Below are positions 46,060 to 56,019 of a stretch of 64,000 bases of DNA, piece after piece (the stretch's first letter is position 1; every line of letters begins with the position of its first letter). Location: the NCBI GenBank assembly GCA_037974665.1, contig CM075775.1, positions 34,495,652 through 34,559,651 on the forward strand. The letters run 5' to 3'. The notes under the pieces were generated by a model, which was given only the letters and a program-made list of their open reading frames with translations, was not told where the DNA came from and searched no databases. The translations under genes were made by a program, and so were the position numbers. This DNA comes from Ehretia macrophylla (lineage: Eukaryota; Streptophyta; Magnoliopsida; Boraginales; Ehretiaceae).

Positions 46060-46165
46060 CCCCACACAAACCCTAACCCCCCTTCCTTTCGCTTCCTTTT
46101 GCCGCCTCCTTCACGACCAAAGCCACCACCTTCGCCACCTACCTACCAGCCAGTCAGCAGCAGCC
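46060..46165 (+). promoter_or_regulatory. eS17 promoter/leader with telo box and pyrimidine-rich tract
   Basis: aaaccctaa at 46068-46076 is the telo box found in plant ribosomal protein and translation-factor promoters. It is followed by ccttcctttcgcttcctttt, a pyrimidine-rich leader usual for such genes, 70-90 bp before the ATG. Confidence 0.7.
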
Positions 46166-46591
46166 ATGGGCCGTGTTTGCACAAAGACAGTAAAGAAATC
46201 TTCTCGGCAAGTCATCGATCACTACTACTCCAAAATGACACTCGACTTCCGCACCAACAAGAAGATCCTCAAAGAGGTCACCATCATCCTATCGAAGCGT
46301 CTCCGTAACAAGATCGCTGGTTTCTCGACCCACTTAATGAAGCGCATCCAAAAAGGTCCCGTTCGAGGCATCTCACTGAAGCTGCAAGAAGAGGAGAGAG
46401 AGCGTCGCATGGACTTTGTCCCTGACGAATCTGCCATCAAGATTGATAACATTGAAGTTGACAAAAAGACCATTGATCTTCTTGCTTCTTTAGGCATGTC
46501 TGATTTGCCTGCACTTGTTCTTAAAGAAGAGCAAGCTCCGATTATGGCGGCTCCTGTTGGGTTCGGCCGTGGCGGTGGCCTGAGGTACTAA
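46166..46591 (+). CDS. RPS17: 40S ribosomal protein eS17 (S17)
   Basis: 141 residues, full length for the family, one exon, no stop. [18 protein letters not shown] at the start, [20 protein letters not shown] at about 50-69, [20 protein letters not shown] at about 71-90 and a Gly-rich [10 protein letters not shown] end are diagnostic. The protein is part of the small ribosomal subunit head. Several substitutions fall at positions I remember as near-invariant: Cys at 5 (Arg expected), Lys at 36 (Glu) and Leu at 42 (Pro). These suggest relaxed selection. The gene retains a telo box and pyrimidine-rich leader, so it was captured as genomic DNA, not as a retrocopy. It sits inside CACTA-type ends. 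Either a captured duplicate or a resident gene flanked by element ends is possible. Confidence 0.93.
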   Translation: MGRVCTKTVKKSSRQVIDHYYSKMTLDFRTNKKILKEVTIILSKRLRNKIAGFSTHLMKRIQKGPVRGISLKLQEEERERRMDFVPDESAIKIDNIEVDKKTIDLLASLGMSDLPALVLKEEQAPIMAAPVGFGRGGGLRY

Positions 46592-47980
46592 AAGAATTTT
46601 GTCTGAACGATTAGAATTTTGATAGGTTGTTGTTAGTTTTTGCTGAAACTGATGTTTTGTTTAGACTTGTTATGTTATTGTTAAAGATTTAAGTTTTGAG
46701 TAATGTGTTAAAGAACAATTTTGGAACATGTTTTATGTTAGGCTTGTTTAATTATTGTGCTTGCTTATTAGTTAATGATATCGGTTTGTCATTTTGGATG
46801 TTAGATGTTATGAGGTTTTGGTGGCTTAATGTTATTGTGCTAATGGTTTATGTTCTAGTATATGTAATGTCCTACATTCGTGGGGAACATGATCCTAGGT
46901 GTCGTTTATAAGTTCGTGTGGTTGGTTCAAGGAATAATTTCGTTTTATACTTTAGGGCAAGTAAACTTGAGACCTAACATAGTTTCCTTGCTAGGTCACT
47001 TGCAGTCTCTGAAGTTTAATGTCTGATTTTGATGTCCATTTTGCTGAATACTACTGTTAGCTTTTGTTTTGAAGTGTGCTATTATTAGATTTCAGCTGTT
47101 TGTTTTGATTGTCGTTGTAAATCTAGTAAGTCAATTCGATGTTTTTTATACAGGTTCTTTTCTCTGAGATAAATGCATATGAGGTATGAATTTCGCAGTT
47201 ATACAAAATACAACATCTTCCCCATAAAAATCATTATGAGCCCCGTGTTACCCGCCTGAATACAAGTAATACATACTATGTGAATGCTCTATTAGGAAGA
47301 CTTGAGAACTGAGGGTATAATACTATTTCCCGTGTCACATTGTGTTAAGAGTTTATAGATTGATTTTGATTGTACATTGGGAGTGTTTAATTACCTTTTG
47401 ATTTACTGAGGTGGTGGTTCATATTTAAAATAAGATTCTTTCTATTGTTTCTATGAATTGAGTGATACCATCTTTCGGCAAAGCTTGCCTATGCCTGATA
47501 GGCTCTACAAGTGAGAAAATAATCATAGATTATGCTAAGCTCTTCAGAATTTGCAGGCTCTGTTATGCAAAATCAATTATGGTTGTCTTAAAGTTTTATT
47601 TCCTCCTACTACTATATTGTTGGTTAGTTCATTTGTTTGCCCCATTTTGCCTCTAAAAAGTCTAGACCTGATTAATTTCTTTTTTTGAGATGCTCGAAAT
47701 ACTATTTCTAATTTTTATTCTTCTTTTCCTATATCTTTTCATTATTTATTTTGCAAAATCAAGTTGTTATTTACGATATTTTCTTAATCTACATTGGTGC
47801 AGACTCAACTAGTATGTATATAAATGGGTTAGTTGTACATATATCAGTCAAAGATGATCTACTTTTGCATTATACCCATTTTTGTAGCAGATTTGTTTCT
47901 ATTATAAAGAATTGTGACATGTGAGACAAAGTAGAGATAATAATTAACAACATACACATGTAGAGAGAAGAGGGGGTTTT
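46592..47980. other. 3' flank of eS17 inside the element
   Basis: T-rich sequence that looks like the 3' UTR and downstream flank of the ribosomal gene. No second ORF of significance and no repeat until the right subterminal array. Confidence 0.45.
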
Positions 47981-47989
47981 GGGAAGAGA

Positions 47990-48400
47990 GAGAAGATAAA
48001 CTGTTGCATGGAGTTTTGGCGAGGGCTTGGCGACGACTGTTTTAGTGACAGCATGGGGACGGGCGAAGTTGGCGAGGGCATGGTGATGAGAAATTTTAGT
48101 GATGGTATGGTGACGGGAATTGTTTGTGACGGCATAGTGACGGGAAATTTTTGTGACGGCGTGGTAACGGGATAAATTGGCAAGGGCTTAGTGAGGGGAA
48201 ACATTGGCGACGGCTCGATGACAGCAATCATTGGTGACGGCCTGGGGACGAACCCTCACAATACGCCGACGACTTGGTGACTGAGAGGATTTTGGTGACC
48301 ACCTCGTATTTGACGGATATTTTTCCTTATCGTGCCTTCGCAAAGTCGAAATTGGCGATGACACGATGAGGGGAACTGTCCATCGCAGAATTTAGTTTTT
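47990..48400. repeat. Right subterminal array of the eS17 CACTA element
   Basis: Ten or so imperfect units of 33-36 bp with the core gtgacggcatggtgacgggaa; the same words in shorter form line the left end. Confidence 0.75.
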
Positions 48401-48437
48401 TTTATAGTGTATAGTCACATTTAGTGGAAAATAATAG

Positions 48438-48672
48438 GTAAATCTAATAAAGTTGAAGTCTCTAGAACCCAACTCAATTTTATTTTGTTAATAATTCACT
48501 CCTGGTTTAAATTAGTTCTTTACACAATTATTCTTCAAAGACCTTGGTTTCCCTAAAAGAAAATATTGTTAAATTCTCTTCTCAGAGAAATCTATATTAC
48601 TAGCCAATAATCTCCAAATATTTATTGTGTGCCAACAACATTCAGACATCATACAAAGGCACGAACTACTAA
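48438..48672. other. Start of the second copy of the segmental duplication
   Basis: Matches 42068-42260 (ttgaagtctctagaacccaa and following). It begins within 30 bp of the right end of the CACTA element. Confidence 0.6.
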
Positions 48673-48681
48673 TATTGTTAG

Positions 48682-48863
48682 GAAAAATGTTATATACCAC
48701 TTTAGTTTTTACATTCAAATATCACTTCTTATGTGTATGTTTAGTTGGTATATTAAAAGAAGAAAAAGAAATCAAAAAGTTTGTTAGTTTAGCATGCTAA
48801 CTAAGTATTCATGTAAGAAGTAGTATTTAAGTGTAAAAAATAAAGTGAAATATAGCAATGTTC
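48682..48863. mobile_element. 182-bp MULE-type MITE with perfect 9-bp TSD
   Basis: Nearly the whole element is two inverted arms: GAAAAATGTTATATACCAC against GAACATTGCTATATTTCAC, continuing to cacttctta. The flanks tattgttag at 48673-48681 and 48864-48872 are identical. Confidence 0.85.
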
Positions 48864-48872
48864 TATTGTTAG

Positions 48873-49568
48873 ATGTGCGAGTGCTCATAATTGAAGACTA
48901 ACTTGAGCGTTTGTCTACGCCCTTTCACGTTGGTTGCTTTCTAAGTTTGCAGGTTAACGATGCCCTAATTAATTGATTGTAGATTTCTACCATCAACAAT
49001 AATCATAGTTGTTATTTTAATTATAATGAAATAACCCAGTATGCTGGAGGACGTCGAATACGACAACACTAGAAGTCCCCTTTCAAGAAACCCTAAGCGG
49101 CTCGAGTCGAGCATCAAATATTTTATTTAAGAGAAGACTATAAGATCATATAACATAATTAACGATATGAACGGATCTAAAATTTAATATTAAAGAGGTC
49201 AAAATATTTTTTTTAATGATATTATATAAAATTTTTAAAAAATTAGGGGGGCCGATAATTTTTTTAATGATACTATATAGATATTTTTTTTAAAATTTAA
49301 AATGTTGGGGGGCCGTGCCCCTACATAGATTCACCCCTGACTAACAAAACTGGAATTCGTAACATTTTACATACATAACGAATTAATTACCATGCACTGG
49401 ACCAAAGCCCTAATGGTGGGCATCAAATTAAATATTTAACTAGGATCTTAATTCAAGAAACTGGATCATCAATTTATTGTTGGCAGATTTCTGGCTTCAA
49501 TATTTCACACAATGGCACTGTTGGCAGATAACTAACTTGCATGCTTTTCTTTAGTTGTTAATATATCG
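48873..49568. other. Spacer upstream of G7
   Basis: No gene seen. 49190-49330 has two near-repeats (ttttttaatgatattatata) with GGGGGGCC-containing words, probably an unidentified element piece. Confidence 0.4.
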
Positions 49569-49577
49569 TTTCTGATT

Positions 49578-50062
49578 GGGAAAATTCAATATTTAGTTAC
49601 TATTGTTGACAAAATGTCTCAATTTAATTTTTATTATTTAAAATATCTCAATTTAGTTTTTATTATTTTACAAAAAAATTTAATTTCGTCTCTATTATTT
49701 AATATGCCTCAATTTAGTTCTTATTATTTCCCAAAAAATTTTAATTTTGTCCCTACTATTTTTAAAATTTTTTAATTTCATCTCTATTGTTTTCTTGAAG
49801 TTTCAAATTCGTCCATATTATTTAAGGACTAAATTAAATTTTTTTGAGAAACAATAGGGACAAACTTAAAATTTTTAAAAATAATAAAGACGAAATTAAA
49901 ACTTTTTAAGAAACAATAAACATGAAATTGAGAAAATTTAAACAATAGGGACGAAATTAAAACTTTTAGAGAAATAATAACGACTAAATTGAGATATTTT
50001 AAACAATAAGGATTAAACTAAATTTTTTTGCAAACAATAGGGATTAAATGTGAGATTTTCCC
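49578..50062. mobile_element. Foldback element F5 in the G7 promoter, perfect 9-bp TSD
   Basis: Ends GGGAAAATTCAATATTTAG and the complement of GGGAAAATCTCACATTTAAT; arms are imperfect units around agtctctattatttaa / aatttcgtccctattgttt. The flanks tttctgatt at 49569-49577 and 50063-50071 are identical. G6 has the unfilled site (cgtttttgattaaccaacca at about 42402). Confidence 0.9.
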
Positions 50063-50106
50063 TTTCTGATTAACCAACCAATTCATATAGAGCTCTTTAT
50101 AAATAA

Positions 50107-50559
50107 GGGAAAATATCACATTTAGTCCCTATTATTCGTAAATTTTTTTATTTTAGTCCCTATTATTTAAAATGTTTCAATTTAGTCCCTATTGTTTCTT
50201 AAAAGTTTTAATTTCATCCCTATTGTTCAAAATTTTCAATTTCGTCCTTATTGTTTCCCAAAAAATTTCAATTTCGTCCCTATTGTTTGCAAAAAGTTTC
50301 AAATTTATCCATATTATTTTTCAAAAAATTTTAATTTTGTCCTTGGATAATAGGGATAAATTTAAAATTTTAAGAAAATAATAGGGACGAAATTGAAACT
50401 TTTTAAAAAATAATAGGGACTAAATTAAGACATTTTAAACAATAGGGACGAAATTAAAAATTTTGGTGAAATAATAAAGATTAAATTAAGACATTTTAAA
50501 TAATAAAAACTAAATTAAGATATTTTGTAAATAATAGTAACTAAATATGAAATTTTCCA
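50107..50559. mobile_element. Foldback element F6 inserted in the G7 TATA box, perfect 9-bp TSD
   Basis: Ends GGGAAAATATCACATTTAG and the complement of TGGAAAATTTCATATTTAG, with the same arm units as F5. The flanks tataaataa at 50098-50106 and 50560-50568 are identical and are the TATA box itself. In G2 the matching sequence is uninterrupted (gctctttataaataacagct at 18011). Confidence 0.9.
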
Positions 50560-50665
50560 TATAAATAAATAACAGCTTTCTTATGCTCATAGCGAGCACG
50601 TAGATCCTTCTTCCCAGACCCTCTCTAGCTCTCTCCTCTTCTTATTATCAAGATTTTCAATAGCC

Positions 50666-51586
50666 ATAAAGCGAAAGTTATCCCATTACCAAGAAAACAC
50701 CCAAGAACGCCATAACCAGCACCAGTTAAGCATTTCTGATCACCACCAGCCATCGCCACCACAACCACCAACACCTCCCATTAATGAAGCCAACAAACAA
50801 GATCATGAAGCAACTCGCGACCTAAGAATTTCTCCATCACAAAGCATACGATCAATAAGCCTGCATGCAACACCAAGAATCTAACCACGTTCTCAAGAAA
50901 TGGATCAAAATGTGCCACAACAATTGCTCCAACTATGGCCATCTATACTTCAACGTCTATTGCCAAGAGCAGACCTGCAGCCTGCTCAAGTGACACGGCG
51001 TATGGAAGCGCTACGACAAGTGATGCTTCGGCTTCAGCGGCCACCAACACCTCCACCTCCTCCATCTACACCTGACCATCATGCTGGTTCATCCACAGCT
51101 GCTAATCAAAATAACCAGGAGCTAATGGTGGCACCACACACATGGGCTACTACTCGTCGTGCGAAAGTACGCGGCTATGGCTTCTTGTTACTTGAGGGCG
51201 TAAACACCATTCACGGGTGGGTGCAATGCAAGTACTGTGAAAATACATACAGAATCGATTACAATTTTAAGGAAAAGTTCATAGAGGTTGCGTCGTTTAT
51301 CGCTGGGAATGAGAACAAAATGGGTGGAATGGATCCATCTTTCTGGGAGCACGCTACGCCTCCGTTATGCAATTCTTGTCAGAAATATGAATATGTAGTG
51401 CCCATAATTGAGATCAAGAAAAGGGACATCAATTGGCTCTTCTTGTTCTTGGGACAATGGACAGGGTATTGCAGTCATGAACAGTTGAAGTACTTCTGCA
51501 AGCACAATGGTTTGAGTCAACAAGGCACTAAAACAGAGCTTCGCTGGCGAACATATATGTCCCTCTTACTACAGCTTCTTTCTTGA
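50666..51586 (+). pseudogene. G7: DUF7086-type gene, start codon lost; domain ORF 50900-51586 intact
   Basis: Aligned to G6, the start codon is ATA at 50666-50668. The frame from there is open except for TAA at 50882-50884, where G6 has TAT. From the Met at 50900 a 228-residue ORF is intact: MDQNVPQQLLQLWPSILQRL, the G6/G7-specific helical segment, a Pro-rich linker, and the domain from HTWATTRRAKVRG with CxxC pairs VQCKYCENTY and LCNSCQKY, INWLFLFLGQWTG and LKYFCKHNG. The lost N-terminus had only a decayed LxLxL motif. Two foldback elements sit in its promoter. It may be a pseudogene or a gene using the later start; conservation of the domain favours recent loss or continued use. Confidence 0.75.
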
Positions 51587-53586
51587 GCTCATTTCGATTC
51601 TTTTTTGGATTCAAGAGAGGTATAAACCATATCACGTATACTCAGATAGTCAGATGATTGCCCTCTTTCTTGCCCGTAACCATGCATGGATCATCTATCA
51701 TTAGTTTAGTAGCTTTTAGTGGTTTATAATTGATTGTATGAAGATTTTTAGGCTAGTTCTATAGCTATCAGTTTGTGTGTATCCAAATAAATAAACTGCA
51801 ATTGAAAAATTGGCAATGTTTGTTCGTTGATATTAATTCTTTTTGTTTTTTTGCCAATCGTGAAAAGAGGTATGGTGTTGGGGAATTTGAATCCACCACC
51901 TTTTGTTGGATGGAACTTTTGACACGAAGATATCCTTTACCTATTGAACATCCATAAGTCTAATCGGCGATTATATTATGAGATGAATTTAAACGTGAAT
52001 AGAATATGTTAAAGAAATAAAATAGAAATAGAATGTGTCAAGAAATGAAATGAAAGCGGGAATCGAATGAATTTAGTAATGAGTATACTTTATAAATTAA
52101 TATAGAAATAGGTCTTTCACTTATTTTTCCCCCTTACCATCTAAGATTTGCTTTATCTTAATGTGATTTGAAATTTTGCGCTAGTATAATGGGCTGTGAC
52201 GCAATTTACCAACTACAGAATACAAAACAATGTCTTTAATTGGATACTTAGTAAGATTTCGGATGGATGAAATTTGCAATTTAACTCTAAATCTTTTCTC
52301 GCAATATGACCAATCATATCACAATACTTTGCTGATTTGACTACATTGATTACTTATTTATTTTTTATTTTTTGTCAAACATTGATTAGTTGTTGGTTTT
52401 AGGCACTTTGTCACAGAAAAAAAAATGTTTGACATTTATACATGGAAAATATTTACAATCAACAAGGCGAACATGACAAGAAAAATTGTCAAATGCGACG
52501 GTTCGTCACCATTTCTTTGGATCAAAGAGTTTCCCTTTATATAATGGACAATGGGAATAAATCTAATCAAATTGAAGGGAATTTTCATTTTCCCCTATGA
52601 GGTTAAACCAACTTCCAAACTCCCTCATATAAGGTTTAACTTCCATCCAGATTCTCCATTGATAATTGACATAGTTAAACGGATACTAAGTTGGAAGGGC
52701 ATTTATGTTTCTTTACACGTTGTAAATCCAAAAAAAAAAAAAACCATTATTGCATCATCCATCCAGTAATATTCCGACTCGTTTCCATCCATTTTCATTA
52801 AATTCAAGGCAAAAATACATTTCCATCCCTGAATAATATATTAAGTTCCAAAAGAGTCCTTATGAATATTTAAAAATCCCTCATAGATCCTCCCATTTTA
52901 CTTTGTAGGAATATACGTAAATGCAACTACAAAAACAGACGAACCAATTGTAGCCTACTGCATGGCGTCGAGAAAAAAGAAAAGAGACGCACACACACAC
53001 ACACTCACACACGCCTTATGCTAGTACGTTTTTAAGTGAAGGAATTTTTTTTACTCCGATGAAACGGTTTGCATATGATGATATTATAAGTTATATAAAT
53101 ATCACTTAGTTTACATGTCATCTTTCCCAAAATACTACACATGTTACATATCAATTTATTTTTCAAATAATTCCCAAATTACTAAATTATAAGCTTACTT
53201 TCAACATAACGTAAGCAACTACCAACATGAGTACTAGATCAATTAATAACATGGTGATAAGGAAGAGTCAAAGAAAAAAAGAAGCTCCTAAAATGGGGTC
53301 TATATAATCCTATTCTCCAACTATCCATTGGAATATATATTTTGTTTAATTAAATTCCAACTAAAACGTTGGATCATAATTTCTTTTGGTCCAAGAATTA
53401 CTCATTCCCGCCATATCGTTACATGAGATAACAAAAAATTAGGACTTCACAACAATTTTATTTCGGGTCCATATCATTGCAGAAGGAAACAATAGTTCAG
53501 CACCTACAAAACTAAAATGTTGGAGCACAATAATTTTTTTTTTCAAGTCCAATAAATACTCATTCCCACCATATCTTCTTTTTTGC
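51587..53586. other. 3' flank of G7 and spacer
   Basis: Up to about 52770 it mirrors 43971-45625 downstream of G6. After that: a CA microsatellite (52987-53015), and two diverged copies of a segment with tactcattcccgccatatc and tactcattcccaccatatc (about 53400 and 53565). No gene seen. Confidence 0.5.
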
Positions 53587-53897
53587 ATGAATCGTCATAA
53601 GAACCTCAAATTAGATCGGTTGCAAGCAACTTTCGACGCAAGTATTTATCATATCTGGTGCGTGAGAAATAATAGAATCTATGGTTATGACACTGCAACG
53701 GAGGAACAGATTCTCCAAAATATTTTTACTAACGTTAGAGAAAAGATATATATCCCTAGAAATATGTTAATAGTCATGGAAATAGCCCTTTGGTATCTAG
53801 ATCTACTATTTTAGTTTCTGGACATTTGTTTGTATTTGTAACATATGTTTATTTGAGATGGAATGAAATGACCCTTGCCCAGCCAAAAAAAAAAAGT
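53587..53897 (+). pseudogene. LINE 3' end with poly(A) tail
   Basis: Encodes ATFDASIYHIWCVRNNRIYG then EEQILQNIFTNVREK, the end of a plant LINE ORF2 (same region as 10185-10565), a stop, about 70 bp of 3' UTR and an A run at 53885-53896. It is 5'-truncated, as is usual for LINE insertions. Confidence 0.65.
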
Positions 53898-54392
53898 CTA
53901 AACTGGCCCTTGAGCTATCCTCTTCATTCTTCATCGGAATTGACAAAGGAGATCCCGAGTTGAGATAAGCCAACCCCGAGTCAAGCCTGAATCAATCAAC
54001 CAATCCCCAACTCGGATGCCAGCCGACCTCACTCCGACCTAGGATAACCCCCGCCCTTTACGCCAGCTGTTCTGATGGGCATAAAGCCTTGATGGGACAT
54101 AAAGTTGCATTGCATTAAATGCTGTCATAACTGAATTTAGTATAAATAGAGTTCCACCCCTCATTTTAGAGGTAACTCGTCATTAATGCCCTTAGCTATC
54201 TTGTCGGCTCGGACATATTAATCATTCGCATGCCCGAGGGAAAAATCCGGGTCATCACCCCGCCTTTTTCCTTCATTTTCCTTGTGCAGGTCAAACAACC
54301 GACCCGAAAATACAAGTCAGGAAGCCGACCCAGAAATTCAGCTCGACAGGAGTAGCCATACAACCTCAACTGCGAGATTCCCAACCTCGACA
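53898..54392 (+). repeat. Partial 5' LTR of the gypsy element
   Basis: GC-richer DNA with TATA at 54141 ending ...cgaca shortly before TGGCGCC. Its left limit is unclear because it abuts the LINE tail and no second LTR is available for comparison. Confidence 0.55.
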
Positions 54393-54534
54393 GTTTGGCG
54401 CCATCTATGGGAGCAAAGTTCTTTTTATCACTTTTCTCACCACCCATTGAGAAACCATCATGGTACAAACTAGAAGGCACAGCGCACCAGTAGAGGACTC
54501 GCCCAACCCGGACGGGAACCTCAAAACCACGTAG

Positions 54535-55810
54535 GTGCCTAGCCAAAACCTAACCCAAACCGATATTAGAATGAGTCAACGTATACACTTAGCCTCACAA
54601 ACCAACCCCTCTACAGATGGAGACCTTGACTCCAACCTGTCACTAGAGATGAGGATGATGCTTGGGATGTTTGAGGAACTTAAGGGGCAGGTAGCCCGGC
54701 TAGCCGTGGATTCTCTTGCTCCACAAGCAGTTACGCCGCGGCCCACGCGTCCACAGTTCCACAGTCCAGCCTAGGGGCAAACCCAAGCGCAAGATGGAGA
54801 GGGTTTCCTGGAGCCGGTAGCAGGACCGGCAAAGGCGAAAGGCAAAAGGGCAAGCCAAGACCGCAGCTGCCATAGCCAAGGTTATCAATTAGCTCGGTGT
54901 AAGCCTGCTCTCTCCCGAGCTACTGGTCACGCCGTTGCCCACCGGCAATCGGATGCCCAACTTGGCAGTCTATAATAGGGACGGAGACTCCGCTAGCCAC
55001 ATGCTCAACTTTGATCACCACATGACTCTGCATGACATGACCGACCTTATGAAGACGAAGATATTCCCGACCACACTGATTGGCAATACCTTGGACTGGT
55101 TCCAAAAGCTTCGTCCCGGCTCTAGCGCAAGTTTTCACTAGTTGGCAGAGGCTTTCTTATCCCACTTCGCGGGGAGCCAACATGCAACCCGTCATACGTC
55201 ATCACTGCTATTAGTGAAGCAGCACAGAGGAGAAAGTTTGAAGGCTTATACAGCCTGATTTAATGAAAAGTCCCTTAGAATCCCCAACCCGGAAGACTCC
55301 ATGACATTGATGGCTTACCAAAGTGGACTTAGGTCGGGCCCCCTCACATCCTTCCTGGCTATTAACCCCGTGGATACTATAGCCGAGCTAATGGTACGGG
55401 CAGAAGGGTACATACACTGGGAAGAAATCCATCAGGCGAAGAGGGGCAGTGACAAGGAGAAGAAAATCGGTAAGAAATGGGAGGTCTCTCGAGTCCAACA
55501 TGGAGGGAAGGCCCAAAATGACCGAGGCAAGCAGCCTCAACAGCCAAAGCAAAACCCCCGGTTCACCATGTTCACTCCCCTTAACTCTACAAGGGAGCAA
55601 ATCCTAATGGAGATCCAACACCAGAATAACCTACCTCCAGTGCCGAGGATGAAAGGCTGACCTGAGAAGTGCAATAGGACCAAGTATTGCCGCTACCATA
55701 TGGATTATGGCCACACCACCAAAGAGTGTAAAGACTTGAAACAGGAGATCGAGGCATTAATAGCTCGGGGTCACCTCCGGAAGTACGTAGATCAACGGCC
55801 AGCTTGAAAT
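54535..55810 (+). pseudogene. gypsy gag
   Basis: Capsid-like segments in two frames: LDSNLSLEMRMMLGMFEEL (54535 frame), then YNRDGDSASHMLNFDHHM to FLSHFAGSQHAT and LKAYTA-FNEKSLRI (54935 frame), and a zinc-knuckle-like end CRYHMDYGHTTKECKDL (about 55690). In-frame stops at 55139, 55259, 55658 and 55805 and at least one frameshift remove function. Confidence 0.8.
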
Positions 55811-56019
55811 CACGAGAGAGAGGGAAAGAAGTCCACCTAGGCGCTCGGTCGGGAGAGGATGTTTAGTTGTGATTGAGACCATTGTGGGAGGACTGGCATC
55901 GGGTGATGAGACCTCAGCTGGCAGAAAAGATTATATACGGGCTGGAAGAGAGTACGGGCCGATGTAGGGTTCGGCCTCAGAGTTGGAGGAGTTCATTTTT
56001 TCCTCAGAAGACTAGGAGA

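Larger units (their letters stand above)
45729..48409. mobile_element. CACTA-type element containing an eS17 gene
   Basis: Left end CACAACAAAAAAAATTAG and right end the complement of CACTATAAAAAAAACTAA; similarity continues inward (ttttgcgacgg against ttctgcgatgg). The 3-bp flanks are tac and tat, a 2 of 3 match. Both subterminal regions are arrays of gtgacggcatggtgacggg type (45750-45970 left, 47990-48400 right), as in CACTA elements. There is no transposase; the interior is a ribosomal protein gene with its own promoter and about 1.4 kb of 3' sequence. Confidence 0.75.

Noticed and set aside
46068-46076. Interstitial telomere repeat
   Set aside because: A single aaaccctaa before a ribosomal protein ORF is a telo box, not a telomere tract.
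54196-54546. 116-residue minus-strand ORF in the gypsy LTR/leader
   Set aside because: Lies over the LTR end and primer-binding site; no family features, likely chance.
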